Shown here in pieces: positions 28,207 through 35,546 of a stretch of 64,000 bases of DNA. The DNA is from Streptomyces sp. GESEQ-35 (GTDB taxonomy: Bacteria; Actinomycetota; Actinomycetes; Streptomycetales; Streptomycetaceae): NCBI RefSeq assembly GCF_017948485.1, contig NZ_JAFFSX010000006.1, positions 1 to 64,000 of the forward strand. Direction: 5' to 3'. Numbering within the stretch: the first letter of the stretch is position 1; every line of letters starts with the position of its first letter. Under the pieces are notes generated by a model that made no database searches, was not told where the DNA came from, and saw nothing but the letters and a program-made list of their open reading frames with translations. Made by a program: the position numbers and the translations under genes.

Positions 28207-28769
28207 GTCTGCCGGGGGCCGACGAACTGTTCCGTACGACAGGGGGGATGGCGCTTCAGTCGTCCAGTCCCCGGCGCCAGGCCAACGGCGAGGCCCGGGT
28301 GCCGGCTCCCGCGGGGGAGAGCGACGCCGCTGCCGCGGAGGACGCGCCGCAGTCGGTGCCCGCGCAGGGAGGTGACGGCGAAGGGGCGGAGCATGTCGCG
28401 GCCGACGCGGAGTCTGCCGACGCGGGCGAGTCCCGAAACCGGGCCGCCGCCGCGGAGCGCTCCGCGCGACGTCAGGGGGCGCAGGAAGGTTCTGGCGCGG
28501 ACACGTCCGCGGCGCCGCGCAAGCAGCGCGGCGGACGGGCCCCCGCCCGTCGGCCGAGCGGCCGGGAGCGACACGACGAGAAGATCACCGTGTACGTGTC
28601 CGCCGAGGAGCTCATGGACCTGGAGCACGCACGTCTGGTGCTCCGCGGTGAGCACGGACTGGCGGTCGACCGTGGGCGGATCGTGCGCGAGGCGGTTGCC
28701 GTGGTGCTGGCGGACCTGGAGTCCCGCGGGGACGCGAGCATCCTTGTCCGCCGGCTCCGTGGGCGGTAG
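28191..28769 (+). CDS. Hypothetical protein with C-terminal ribbon-helix-helix-like domain
   Basis: 192 aa from GTG 28191, which overlaps the parA end by 16 bases; AGGGAGG at 28174-28180 fixes this start over GTG 28203. Residues 1 to about 120 are Ala/Glu/Arg-rich and disordered. The last ~65 residues look folded: a strand (KITVYVSAEEL) followed by two helices (MDLEHARLVLR and GRIVREAVAVVLADLE), the pattern of a CopG/RHH DNA-binding domain. An RHH protein joined to a ParA gene recalls centromere-binding partners of plasmid ParA systems. That role is inference; the domain call itself is from secondary-structure pattern only. Confidence 0.7.
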   Translation: MSRRVSLPGADELFRTTGGMALQSSSPRRQANGEARVPAPAGESDAAAAEDAPQSVPAQGGDGEGAEHVAADAESADAGESRNRAAAAERSARRQGAQEGSGADTSAAPRKQRGGRAPARRPSGRERHDEKITVYVSAEELMDLEHARLVLRGEHGLAVDRGRIVREAVAVVLADLESRGDASILVRRLRGR

Positions 28770-28787
28770 CGGTAGCCTGCGAGGGCT

Positions 28788-29903
28788 ATGACCTCGCACG
28801 ACGATCCCGCTTCCGCGCCCGGCTCCGCCGGCCGTCGGCGTGCGTTGGGGCGAGGGCCGGGCGCTCCGCGGGTCGAGGCGGTCTCCGAGGCGGTTTCTGA
28901 GGCTCCGCCGGTTTCGGTGGAGCTGGAACCCGAGGCTCCCGAGGTGGTGGTTCCGGAGCCGGAACCTGAGCCCGTCGAACCGGAGCCGGAACCTGAGGTC
29001 GTCGAACCGGCGCCGGAACCTGAGCCCGTCGAACCGGAGCCGACACCGGTGTCTGACGTCTCCGCGCCCGTCCCCCAGGACGAGGGCGAGTCCGACGGCG
29101 TCTTCAAGGTCCGGCTCTCCAACTTCGAGGGCCCCTTCGACCTCCTTCTCCAGCTGATCTCCAAGCACAAGCTCGACGTCACCGAAGTGGCCCTCTCCAA
29201 GGTCACCGACGAGTTCATGGCGCACATCAGGGCGATGGGCCCGGACTGGGACCTCGACCAGACGACCGAGTTCCTGGTCGTCGCGGCCACGCTTCTCGAT
29301 CTGAAGGCGGCGCGTCTCCTGCCCTCCGCGGAGGTCGAGGACGAGGCCGACCTCGCGCTCCTCGAAGCGCGCGACCTGCTCTTCGCGCGGCTGCTGCAGT
29401 ACCGCGCGTACAAACAGATCGCCGACATCTTCAGCCGCCGGCTGGACGAAGAGGCGCGGCGCTATCCCCGTACCGTCGGACTGGAACCCCACCACGCCGA
29501 GCTGCTGCCCGAGGTGGTCATCAGCATCGGGGCGGAAGGGTTCGCCAAGCTCGCCGTCAAGGCGATGCAGCCCAAGCCCAAGCCGCAGGTGTACGTCGAT
29601 CACATCCACGCGCCGCTGGTCAGCGTGCAGGAGCAGGCCGGGATCGTGGTCGCGCGGCTGAAGGAGCTCGGCGAGGCCAGCTTCCGGTCGCTGATCGAGG
29701 ACACCGAGGACACGCTGACGGTCGTGGCGCGGTTCCTGGCGCTGCTGGAGCTGTACCGGGAGAAGGCCGTCACCCTGGATCAGGAGACCGCCCTCGGGGA
29801 GCTGATGGTGCGCTGGACCGGCGGGGAGGGGGACTCCGAACCGATGGTGACCGACGAGTTCGACCGACCGCCCGAGCCGCCCAAGGAGGAGAAGAAGGCG
29901 TGA
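28788..29903 (+). CDS. scpA: Segregation and condensation protein A
   Basis: 371 aa from ATG 28788; the gagg at 28781 is unusually close to the start. Residues 1-~100 are a Pro/Glu-rich tail with three 9-residue repeats. The kleisin begins at FKVRLSNFEGPFDLLLQLISKHKLDVTEVAL, the ScpA hallmark, with the C-terminal winged helix near residue 290 (VSVQEQAGIVVARLKELGEASFRSL). ScpA bridges the SMC heads and recruits ScpB for chromosome condensation and segregation. It overlaps scpB by four bases. Confidence 0.96.
   Translation: MTSHDDPASAPGSAGRRRALGRGPGAPRVEAVSEAVSEAPPVSVELEPEAPEVVVPEPEPEPVEPEPEPEVVEPAPEPEPVEPEPTPVSDVSAPVPQDEGESDGVFKVRLSNFEGPFDLLLQLISKHKLDVTEVALSKVTDEFMAHIRAMGPDWDLDQTTEFLVVAATLLDLKAARLLPSAEVEDEADLALLEARDLLFARLLQYRAYKQIADIFSRRLDEEARRYPRTVGLEPHHAELLPEVVISIGAEGFAKLAVKAMQPKPKPQVYVDHIHAPLVSVQEQAGIVVARLKELGEASFRSLIEDTEDTLTVVARFLALLELYREKAVTLDQETALGELMVRWTGGEGDSEPMVTDEFDRPPEPPKEEKKA
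28956..29036 (+). repeat. Three 27-bp tandem repeats in scpA
   Basis: Units at 28956-28982, 28983-29009 and 29010-29036 differ at three positions or fewer and encode EPEPEPVEP, EPEPEVVEP and APEPEPVEP in the disordered N-terminal tail. The 27-base length keeps the frame, so copy number could vary between strains. Confidence 0.9.
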
Positions 29904-30550
29904 GTGAGGAGACCACCGAGCTGCCGGCCGGGCTGCGTTCCGTCGCGGACCTCGACCTGAAGCCCGCCCTGGAAGCGGTCCTCATGGTCGTCGACGAGCC
30001 CGCGACCGTGGAGCATCTGTCGAAGATCCTTGAGCGGCCCAAGCGGCAGATCGCGAAAGCGCTGCGGGAGCTGGCCGACGACTACGCCGTGCAGGGGCGC
30101 GGGTTCGAGCTGCGGCTCATCGCCGGTGGCTGGCGCTACTACACCCGGCCGGAGTTCGCGCCCGCCGTCGAGCGCTTCGTACTCGACGGGCAGCAGGCCC
30201 GGCTCACCCAGGCCGCGCTGGAGACCCTCGCGGTCGTGGCGTACCGCCAGCCGGTCAGCCGCAGCCGGGTCTCGGCCGTGCGCGGAGTGAACTGCGACGG
30301 GGTCATGCGCACCCTCCTCCAGCGGGGTCTGGTCCAGGAGGCGGGCACGGAACCCGAAACAGGTGCGATCCTGTACACGACGACGAACTACTTCCTGGAG
30401 CGGATGGGCCTACGCGGTCTGGACGAGCTCCCGGAGCTCGCGCCCTTCCTCCCGGAGGCGGAGGCGATCGAGGCCGAGACCCAGGAAGGGGTTCCGTCGT
30501 TCGACCCGGACGCACCCGATGCGCCCGGTGCAGACGACGCAGACGACTAG
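29900..30550 (+). CDS. scpB: Segregation and condensation protein B
   Basis: 216 aa from GTG 29900, overlapping the scpA stop, with AAGGAGG just upstream inside scpA. Two winged-helix units are visible: the first from LKPALEAVLMVVDEPATVEHL, the second around LTQAALETLAVVAYRQPVSRSRVSAVRGVN, the most conserved ScpB block. The last ~35 residues are acidic. It forms a dimer on ScpA in the SMC complex. Confidence 0.96.
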   Translation: MSEETTELPAGLRSVADLDLKPALEAVLMVVDEPATVEHLSKILERPKRQIAKALRELADDYAVQGRGFELRLIAGGWRYYTRPEFAPAVERFVLDGQQARLTQAALETLAVVAYRQPVSRSRVSAVRGVNCDGVMRTLLQRGLVQEAGTEPETGAILYTTTNYFLERMGLRGLDELPELAPFLPEAEAIEAETQEGVPSFDPDAPDAPGADDADD

Positions 30551-30561
30551 ACGGAACTTTG

Positions 30562-31659
30562 ATGCGAAGCAGCGGCAGCGGCAAGAGTGGCGGGACCGGC
30601 GGGCGCGGGGGCAACAACCGCGGTGCCGGCAACAACCGGGACCAGAAGCAGGGTCAGGGCCAGGGTCAGGGCCGTCCCAGCAAGCCCCGCCCCGAGGAGC
30701 GCCGCTACGACGTGGGCCCCACCGGGAGCCATGAGGGCCCGAAGTCCGGGCGCGGTGCCTCCGCGCGCGGGGGCGCCAAGGGCGGGCCCAAGCAGGGCCA
30801 GGGGCAGGGAAGCGGGCGGGGGCGCTGGGCGCCGGCCACCTCCCGTGAGTACGACGCGCGGGCCGAGGAGCGCAACCGCGAGCGGTACGCGAGCAAGAAG
30901 GACGTCAAGCCGCCCAAGACCTTCCCGGGCGCCGAGCAGGAGGGCGAGCGGCTCCAGAAGATCCTCGCGCGCGCGGGCTACGGCTCCCGGCGTGCCTGCG
31001 AGGAGCTCATCGAGCAGGCGCGGGTCGAGGTCAACGGCGAGATCGTCCTGGAACAGGGCATGCGGGTCGACCCGGAGAACGACGAGGTCAAGGTCGACGG
31101 GCTGACCGTCGCCACGCAGTCGTACCAGTTCTTCTCGCTGAACAAGCCGGCCGGTGTCGTCTCGACGATGGAGGACAACGAGGGCCGTCAGTGCCTCGGT
31201 GACTACGTGACGAACCGCGAGACGCGGCTCTTCCACGTCGGGCGGCTCGACACCGAGACCGAGGGCGTCATCCTGCTCACCAACCACGGCGAGCTGGCGC
31301 ACCGGCTGACCCACCCCAAGTACGGCGTGAAGAAGGTCTACCTCGCGCACATCGTGGGCCCGATCCCGCGCGACCTGGGCAAGCAGCTCAAGGACGGCAT
31401 CCAGCTGGAGGACGGCTACGCGCGCGCGGACCACTTCCGGGTCGTCCAGCAGACCGGCAAGAACTACCTCGTAGAGGTCACCCTCCACGAGGGCCGCAAG
31501 CACATCGTGCGCCGCATGCTCGCGGAGGCCGGCTTCCCGGTCGACAAGCTGGTGCGCGTGGCCTTCGGCCCGATCACCCTGGGCGACCAGAAGTCAGGCT
31601 GGCTGCGACGGCTGTCGAACACCGAGGTCGGGATGCTGATGCAGGAAGTCGATCTCTAA
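30562..31659 (+). CDS. rluB: 23S rRNA pseudouridine synthase (RsuA/RluB family)
   Basis: 365 aa from ATG 30562; a TTG three bases earlier is a less likely start. A ~125-residue Gly/Gln/Arg-rich disordered N-terminus precedes an S4 domain (GERLQKILARAGYGSRRACEELI) and the catalytic domain, with the active-site Asp in GRLDTETEGVILLTNHGEL. RluB-type enzymes make pseudouridine near position 2605 of 23S rRNA. The long tail is typical of actinobacterial members. It is the last gene of the parA operon, before a strong terminator. Confidence 0.95.
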   Translation: MRSSGSGKSGGTGGRGGNNRGAGNNRDQKQGQGQGQGRPSKPRPEERRYDVGPTGSHEGPKSGRGASARGGAKGGPKQGQGQGSGRGRWAPATSREYDARAEERNRERYASKKDVKPPKTFPGAEQEGERLQKILARAGYGSRRACEELIEQARVEVNGEIVLEQGMRVDPENDEVKVDGLTVATQSYQFFSLNKPAGVVSTMEDNEGRQCLGDYVTNRETRLFHVGRLDTETEGVILLTNHGELAHRLTHPKYGVKKVYLAHIVGPIPRDLGKQLKDGIQLEDGYARADHFRVVQQTGKNYLVEVTLHEGRKHIVRRMLAEAGFPVDKLVRVAFGPITLGDQKSGWLRRLSNTEVGMLMQEVDL

Positions 31660-31674
31660 AGCGGTTGTACGTGA

Positions 31675-31718
31675 CGGCCGGTCCCGAATTCGTTCGGGGC
31701 CGGCCGATTCCTTTTCGG
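31675..31718 (+). terminator. Terminator of the parA-scpAB-rluB operon
   Basis: A fully paired 14-bp stem (31675-31688 with 31693-31706) closed by a ttcg tetraloop is followed by attccttttc. It marks the end of the conserved operon and the start of an accessory block. Confidence 0.92.
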
Positions 31719-31755
31719 CCTCCCGCCGGTCTGTATCGGTGACGGAGGGAGCGGC

Positions 31756-32718
31756 ATGGCTGCGACGACGACGGACCGCGAGGAGTTCGTGCGGCTGACG
31801 GATCGGTACCGGCGGGAGCTGCTTGCGCACTGCTACCGGATGCTGGGCTCGGTCGACGAGGCCGAGGACCTGGTGCAGGAGACGTATCTGCGGGCGTGGC
31901 GGTCCTACGACGGCTACGAGGGCCGGGCCTCCCTGCGGACCTGGCTGCACCGGATCGCCACCAACACGTGCCTGACGGCGCTGGAGGGCCGTACGCGCCG
32001 TCCGCTGCCCCGCGGGCTCGGGGGGCCGTCGGAGGCGCCTGAGGAGCCGCTGAGGGCCCCTGTGACGGACGTTCCGTGGTTGCAGCCGCTGCCGGACTCG
32101 CTGGTCGACCCCGCGACCGTCGTCGCCGCGCGCGGCAGTCTGCGGCTCGCGCTCGTCGCCGCGCTGCAGAACCTGCCCGCGCGGCAGCGGGCCGTGCTGA
32201 TCCTGCGGGACGTGCTGGCCTGGCGGGCGCCCGAGGTCGCCGCACTCCTCGACACCTCCACGGCCGCCGTGAAAAGCACCCTCCAGCGCGCGCGTGCCCG
32301 GCTCGACGAGGTGGCCCCGGACGAGGACCTCGTCGTGGAGCCGGCGGGCGCGGCCGACCGTGAGGTGCTCGACCGGTATGTGGCCGCCTTCGAGAACGCC
32401 GACATGGACGCGCTGGTCGAGCTGCTCCAGGACGGCGTCGAGCTGGAGATGCCGCCCCATCTGGAGTGGTTCAGCGGGCGGAAGGACGTGCTGCGGTTCC
32501 TGGAGCTGCGGGTGGGCGAGAAGGGCCTCGTCCGGATGCTGCCCACGCGCGCGAACGGGCAGCCGGCCGCGGCGATGTACAAGCGGGACGCGGACGGTGT
32601 CTTCCGGGGGCACTCGATACAGGTGCTCACGGTGTCGGGCGGTGCCGTCGCGCGGATGACCGTCTTCATTGACGCGGGACTGTTCGACCGCTTCGCGATG
32701 CCGGGGGTGCTGTCATGA
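31756..32718 (+). CDS. ECF-like RNA polymerase sigma factor with C-terminal NTF2/SnoaL-like domain
   Basis: 320 aa from ATG 31756 (GGAGGG at 31744-31749). Region 2 is FVRLTDRYRRELLAHCYRML followed by EDLVQETYLRAWRSYDGYEG; region 4 is LPARQRAVLILRDVLAWRAPEVAALL with the KSTLQRARARL helix. The last ~120 residues (from VLDRYVAAFENADMDALVELL) form an NTF2-like domain, as in SigJ/TIGR02960-type factors, where this extension replaces an anti-sigma factor. The gene overlaps the next by four bases, so the two products are made together. The signal is unknown. Confidence 0.92.
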   Translation: MAATTTDREEFVRLTDRYRRELLAHCYRMLGSVDEAEDLVQETYLRAWRSYDGYEGRASLRTWLHRIATNTCLTALEGRTRRPLPRGLGGPSEAPEEPLRAPVTDVPWLQPLPDSLVDPATVVAARGSLRLALVAALQNLPARQRAVLILRDVLAWRAPEVAALLDTSTAAVKSTLQRARARLDEVAPDEDLVVEPAGAADREVLDRYVAAFENADMDALVELLQDGVELEMPPHLEWFSGRKDVLRFLELRVGEKGLVRMLPTRANGQPAAAMYKRDADGVFRGHSIQVLTVSGGAVARMTVFIDAGLFDRFAMPGVLS

Positions 32719-33272
32719 ACAACGGGGAGCTGCTGGAGCGTTCGCTCGCCTACGCGCTGGGGTGCGTGGCAGGGGTGGAGCGCGAGGGCCTGGAGCGCAG
32801 GACGCCGTGTGCGGAGTGGGACCTGGAGGAACTGCTCGGGCATCTCGGCGACTCGCTCGACGCGCTGCACGAGGGGCTGACCGGCGGTCGGATCGGCCTG
32901 TTGCCCACGCGTCCCGGAGCCGACCCGGCGTGCGGCATCCGTACGCGCGCGTGCGCGGTGCTCGGCGCCTGGGCGGCGGCCGGGGCCCCCGACCGGGTCC
33001 TCGTCGGTGAACGGCCGCTGGACGTGCGGGTGATGGCTGCGGTGGGTGCCGTCGAGATCGCCGTGCATGGCTGGGACGTGGCCCAGGCCTGCGGGCGTCC
33101 ACGGCCCATTCCGGGCCCGCTCGCGGTCGACCTGCTGCCCGTCGCCCGGCATGTCGTGGCGGACACGGACCGGGGCGTACGGTTCGCCGCGCAGCTCGCC
33201 GTGCCCATGTCCGCGCAGCCTCAGGCGCGGCTGCTGGCCTTCCTCGGGCGCCGCGATTCCTTTGTGGGGTGA
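32715..33272 (+). CDS. DinB-like / TIGR03086-type metal-binding protein
   Basis: 185 aa from ATG 32715, overlapping the sigma gene stop (ATGA). It has the mycothiol-dependent isomerase-like N-terminus (RTPCAEWDLEELLGHLGDSLDAL), with a first His in LLGHL, and the later EIAVHGWDVAQACGRP that supplies another His; this is the TIGR03086/DinB four-helix metal site. The family includes mycothiol-S-transferases, but the substrate is unknown. Tight linkage to the sigma factor suggests it is part of the same response. Confidence 0.82.
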   Translation: MNNGELLERSLAYALGCVAGVEREGLERRTPCAEWDLEELLGHLGDSLDALHEGLTGGRIGLLPTRPGADPACGIRTRACAVLGAWAAAGAPDRVLVGERPLDVRVMAAVGAVEIAVHGWDVAQACGRPRPIPGPLAVDLLPVARHVVADTDRGVRFAAQLAVPMSAQPQARLLAFLGRRDSFVG

Positions 33273-33280
33273 GCCCGGTC

Positions 33281-33318
33281 TGCCTTCCGTGAGTGACCTC
33301 AAGAACTCACGGAAGGCA
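33281..33318 (+). promoter_or_regulatory. Perfect hairpin covering the ribosome site of the MFS gene
   Basis: Arms tgccttccgtgagt (33281-33294) and actcacggaaggca (33305-33318) pair without a mismatch around a ten-base loop. The right arm contains GGAAGG (33311-33316), the only ribosome site for the ATG at 33324. The hairpin could be a translational switch, a terminator for the dinB-like gene, or an operator. Confidence 0.75.
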
Positions 33319-33323
33319 CTGTC

Positions 33324-34739
33324 ATGACCGACACCATCAGAGCCCCCCTCGGCACCGCACCCACGGACAGGACACCGTCCCTGCGCGCGTGGACCGTGAT
33401 CCTCGCCGGGCTCGGGGCCCTGCTGTGCTCCCTGGACGTCGTGGTCGTCGCCACCGCGCTGCCCGCGCTACGCGCCGACTTCGGGGCGAGCCTCTCCCAG
33501 CTGGAATGGACGATCAATGCCTACAACCTCGTCTTCGCCTGTCTGACCCTGACCGGCGCCGCGCTCGGCGACCGCTTCGGGCGGCGGCGTATGTATGTCG
33601 CCGGGCTCGCCCTCTTCACGCTGGCCTCCGCCGCCGCGGCCCTCGCGTCCGGCCCCGGCCAGCTCATCACCGCGCGCGTGGTGCAGGGCGCCGGAGCGGC
33701 CGTACTGCTCCCGCTCACCCTGACGCTCATCAGCGAGGCCTTCCCGGCCGAGAAGCGGGGCGTGGCGATCGGAGTGTGGGGCGGGGTGACCGGGCTCGGT
33801 GTGGCGGCCGGACCGGTACTGGGCGGGGCGGTCACCGAAGGCCTGTCCTGGCAGTGGATCTTCTGGCTGAACGTGCCCATCGGGCTGGCCATGCTGCCCC
33901 TGGCCGCCACCAAGCTGCGCGAGAGCTATGGCTCGCGACCCCAACTCGACATCGTGGGTCTTGTGCTGGCGGCCGTCGGGCTGACGGGCCTGGCCTGGGC
34001 GCCGGTACGGGCGCCCGAGGTGGGCTGGGGGAGCGTCGAGGCCCTGGCCGCGATGGCCGTCGGTGTCGTGTTCGTGGCGGCCTTCCTGGGGTGGGAGCGC
34101 AAGGGCGCCCGCTACCCGATGCTGCCGCTCGGGTACTTCCGGCGGCGTGCGTTCTCCACCGCCAACGCCTCGGCCTTCCTGCTGTTCGCGTCGCTGCTCG
34201 GCGCCCTCTTCATGATCACGCAGCTCTTCCAGATCGGGCTCGGCTACAACCCGCTGGAGGCGGGCGTGCGGATCCTCGTGTGGAACGCCACACCGCTCCT
34301 GATCGCGCCGATCGCGGGTGTCCTCGCGGACCGGTACGGGACCCGGCCGTTCATGCTGGGCGGCCTGGTGCTTCAGGCGACGGGCCTCGCGCTGCTGGCC
34401 TGGCAGGTCGAACCCGGCGTCGGATACGACCGTCTCGTCGGCCCGCTGATCATCGCCGGCGTCGGCATCTCCATGGTCTTCCCGAGCGTGGCCAACGCCG
34501 TGACCGCGTCCGTGCCACTCAGTGACGCCGGTATGGCGGCCGGCGTGAACAACGCACTGCGCGAACTGGGCGGTGTCTTCGGAGTGGCCGTCGCCGCGGC
34601 CGTGTTCACGACGTACGGCGGCTACGCCACACCGGAGACGTTCGTCGACGGATGCGGTCCTGCGCTGTGGGTGGCGGCGGGCATCGCGGCGATCGGCGCG
34701 GCGGCTGCGGCGTTCGCTCCGTCGCGCGGGGGTAGTTGA
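33324..34739 (+). CDS. MFS drug exporter, DHA2 (14-helix) type
   Basis: 471 aa from ATG 33324. Landmarks: the N-terminal helix with LCSLDVVVVATALPAL (motif D1 of the DHA2 family), loop 2-3 motif A in GDRFGRRRMY, and motif C in GLGVAAGPVLGGAVTEGLSWQWIFWLNVPIG. About 14 membrane segments. It should pump a hydrophobic compound or antibiotic out using protons; substrate unknown. The ribosome site is inside a perfect hairpin. Expression is probably separate from the upstream sigma/DinB pair. Confidence 0.93.
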   Translation: MTDTIRAPLGTAPTDRTPSLRAWTVILAGLGALLCSLDVVVVATALPALRADFGASLSQLEWTINAYNLVFACLTLTGAALGDRFGRRRMYVAGLALFTLASAAAALASGPGQLITARVVQGAGAAVLLPLTLTLISEAFPAEKRGVAIGVWGGVTGLGVAAGPVLGGAVTEGLSWQWIFWLNVPIGLAMLPLAATKLRESYGSRPQLDIVGLVLAAVGLTGLAWAPVRAPEVGWGSVEALAAMAVGVVFVAAFLGWERKGARYPMLPLGYFRRRAFSTANASAFLLFASLLGALFMITQLFQIGLGYNPLEAGVRILVWNATPLLIAPIAGVLADRYGTRPFMLGGLVLQATGLALLAWQVEPGVGYDRLVGPLIIAGVGISMVFPSVANAVTASVPLSDAGMAAGVNNALRELGGVFGVAVAAAVFTTYGGYATPETFVDGCGPALWVAAGIAAIGAAAAAFAPSRGGS

Positions 34740-34767
34740 GGGATTGCGTGGTCTGGTCACCCTCTTT

Positions 34768-34784
34768 ATAGTCGTAGTGACTAT
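34768..34784 (+). promoter_or_regulatory. NrtR-type operator (candidate)
   Basis: The 17-base palindrome atagtc-gtagt-gactat lies 34 bases before the NrtR-like gene. NrtR regulators bind inverted repeats of the form TAGTC-N5-GACTA, so this fits autoregulation of the Nudix and ADP-ribosylglycohydrolase operon. A partial second half-site (tagtc) follows at 34785. Confidence 0.7.
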
Positions 34785-34817
34785 TAGTCGCGCTGACCGT
34801 AAAGGGGGTGAGCGGGC

Positions 34818-35546
34818 GTGACCGTGCCGACCGGCTACGACAAATACGCGCACGAACCCTTCGCCGTCACCGTCGACCTCGCCGTCCTGACCCTCCGCGC
34901 GGGCGCGCTGCACGTACTGCTCGTCGAGCGAGGGCAGGAGCCCTACGCCGGCCGCTGGGCGCTGCCCGGCGGCTTTGTGGAGCCGCGCGAGTCGGCCGAG
35001 ACGGCGGCCCGGCGTGAACTCGCCGAGGAGACCGGCCTGTCGGACGTCTCCGGGCTGCACCTGGAGCAGCTGCGGACCTACAGCGAGCCCGACCGCGACC
35101 CCCGGATGCGGGTCGTGTCCGTCGCGTTCGCCGCGCTGCTGCCCAACGCACCCGAGGCGCACGGCGGCAGCGACGCGGCGCAGGCCCGCTGGATGCCGTA
35201 CGACTCGGCGAAACCGCTCGCCTTCGACCACGACCGCATCCTGGCCGATGCCCATGAACGCGTCGGCGCCAAGCTCGAGTACACCTGCCTCGCCACCGCC
35301 TTCTGCCCGCCCGAGTTCACCCTCGGTGAGCTTCAGCAGGTCTACGAGACCGTGTGGGGCACCGCGCTGGACCGGCCCAACTTCCGGCGCAAGGTGCTCG
35401 CCACGCCGGACTTCGTCGAAGCGGTCCCCGGCGCCGCCCGTCTGACCGGGGGCCGCGGCAAACCGGCCGCGCTGTACCGCGCGGGCACCGCCACCGCCCT
35501 GCACCCGCCCCTGCTCCGCCCGCCCAGGGAAGGACGCCCCGCATGA
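34818..35546 (+). CDS. NrtR-like Nudix transcriptional regulator
   Basis: 242 aa from GTG 34818. The N-terminal Nudix domain keeps a full Nudix box (GGFVEPRESAETAARREL then AEETGL), so ADP-ribose-type hydrolysis may persist; many NrtR regulators have lost this. From about residue 150 the sequence is the NrtR winged helix (EFTLGELQQVYETVWGTALDR, NFRRKVLATPDF). NrtR represses NAD-related genes and is released by ADP-ribose. The operator upstream and the overlapping ADP-ribosylglycohydrolase gene (ATGA overlap) support a role in NAD/ADP-ribose control. Confidence 0.88.
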   Translation: MTVPTGYDKYAHEPFAVTVDLAVLTLRAGALHVLLVERGQEPYAGRWALPGGFVEPRESAETAARRELAEETGLSDVSGLHLEQLRTYSEPDRDPRMRVVSVAFAALLPNAPEAHGGSDAAQARWMPYDSAKPLAFDHDRILADAHERVGAKLEYTCLATAFCPPEFTLGELQQVYETVWGTALDRPNFRRKVLATPDFVEAVPGAARLTGGRGKPAALYRAGTATALHPPLLRPPREGRPA

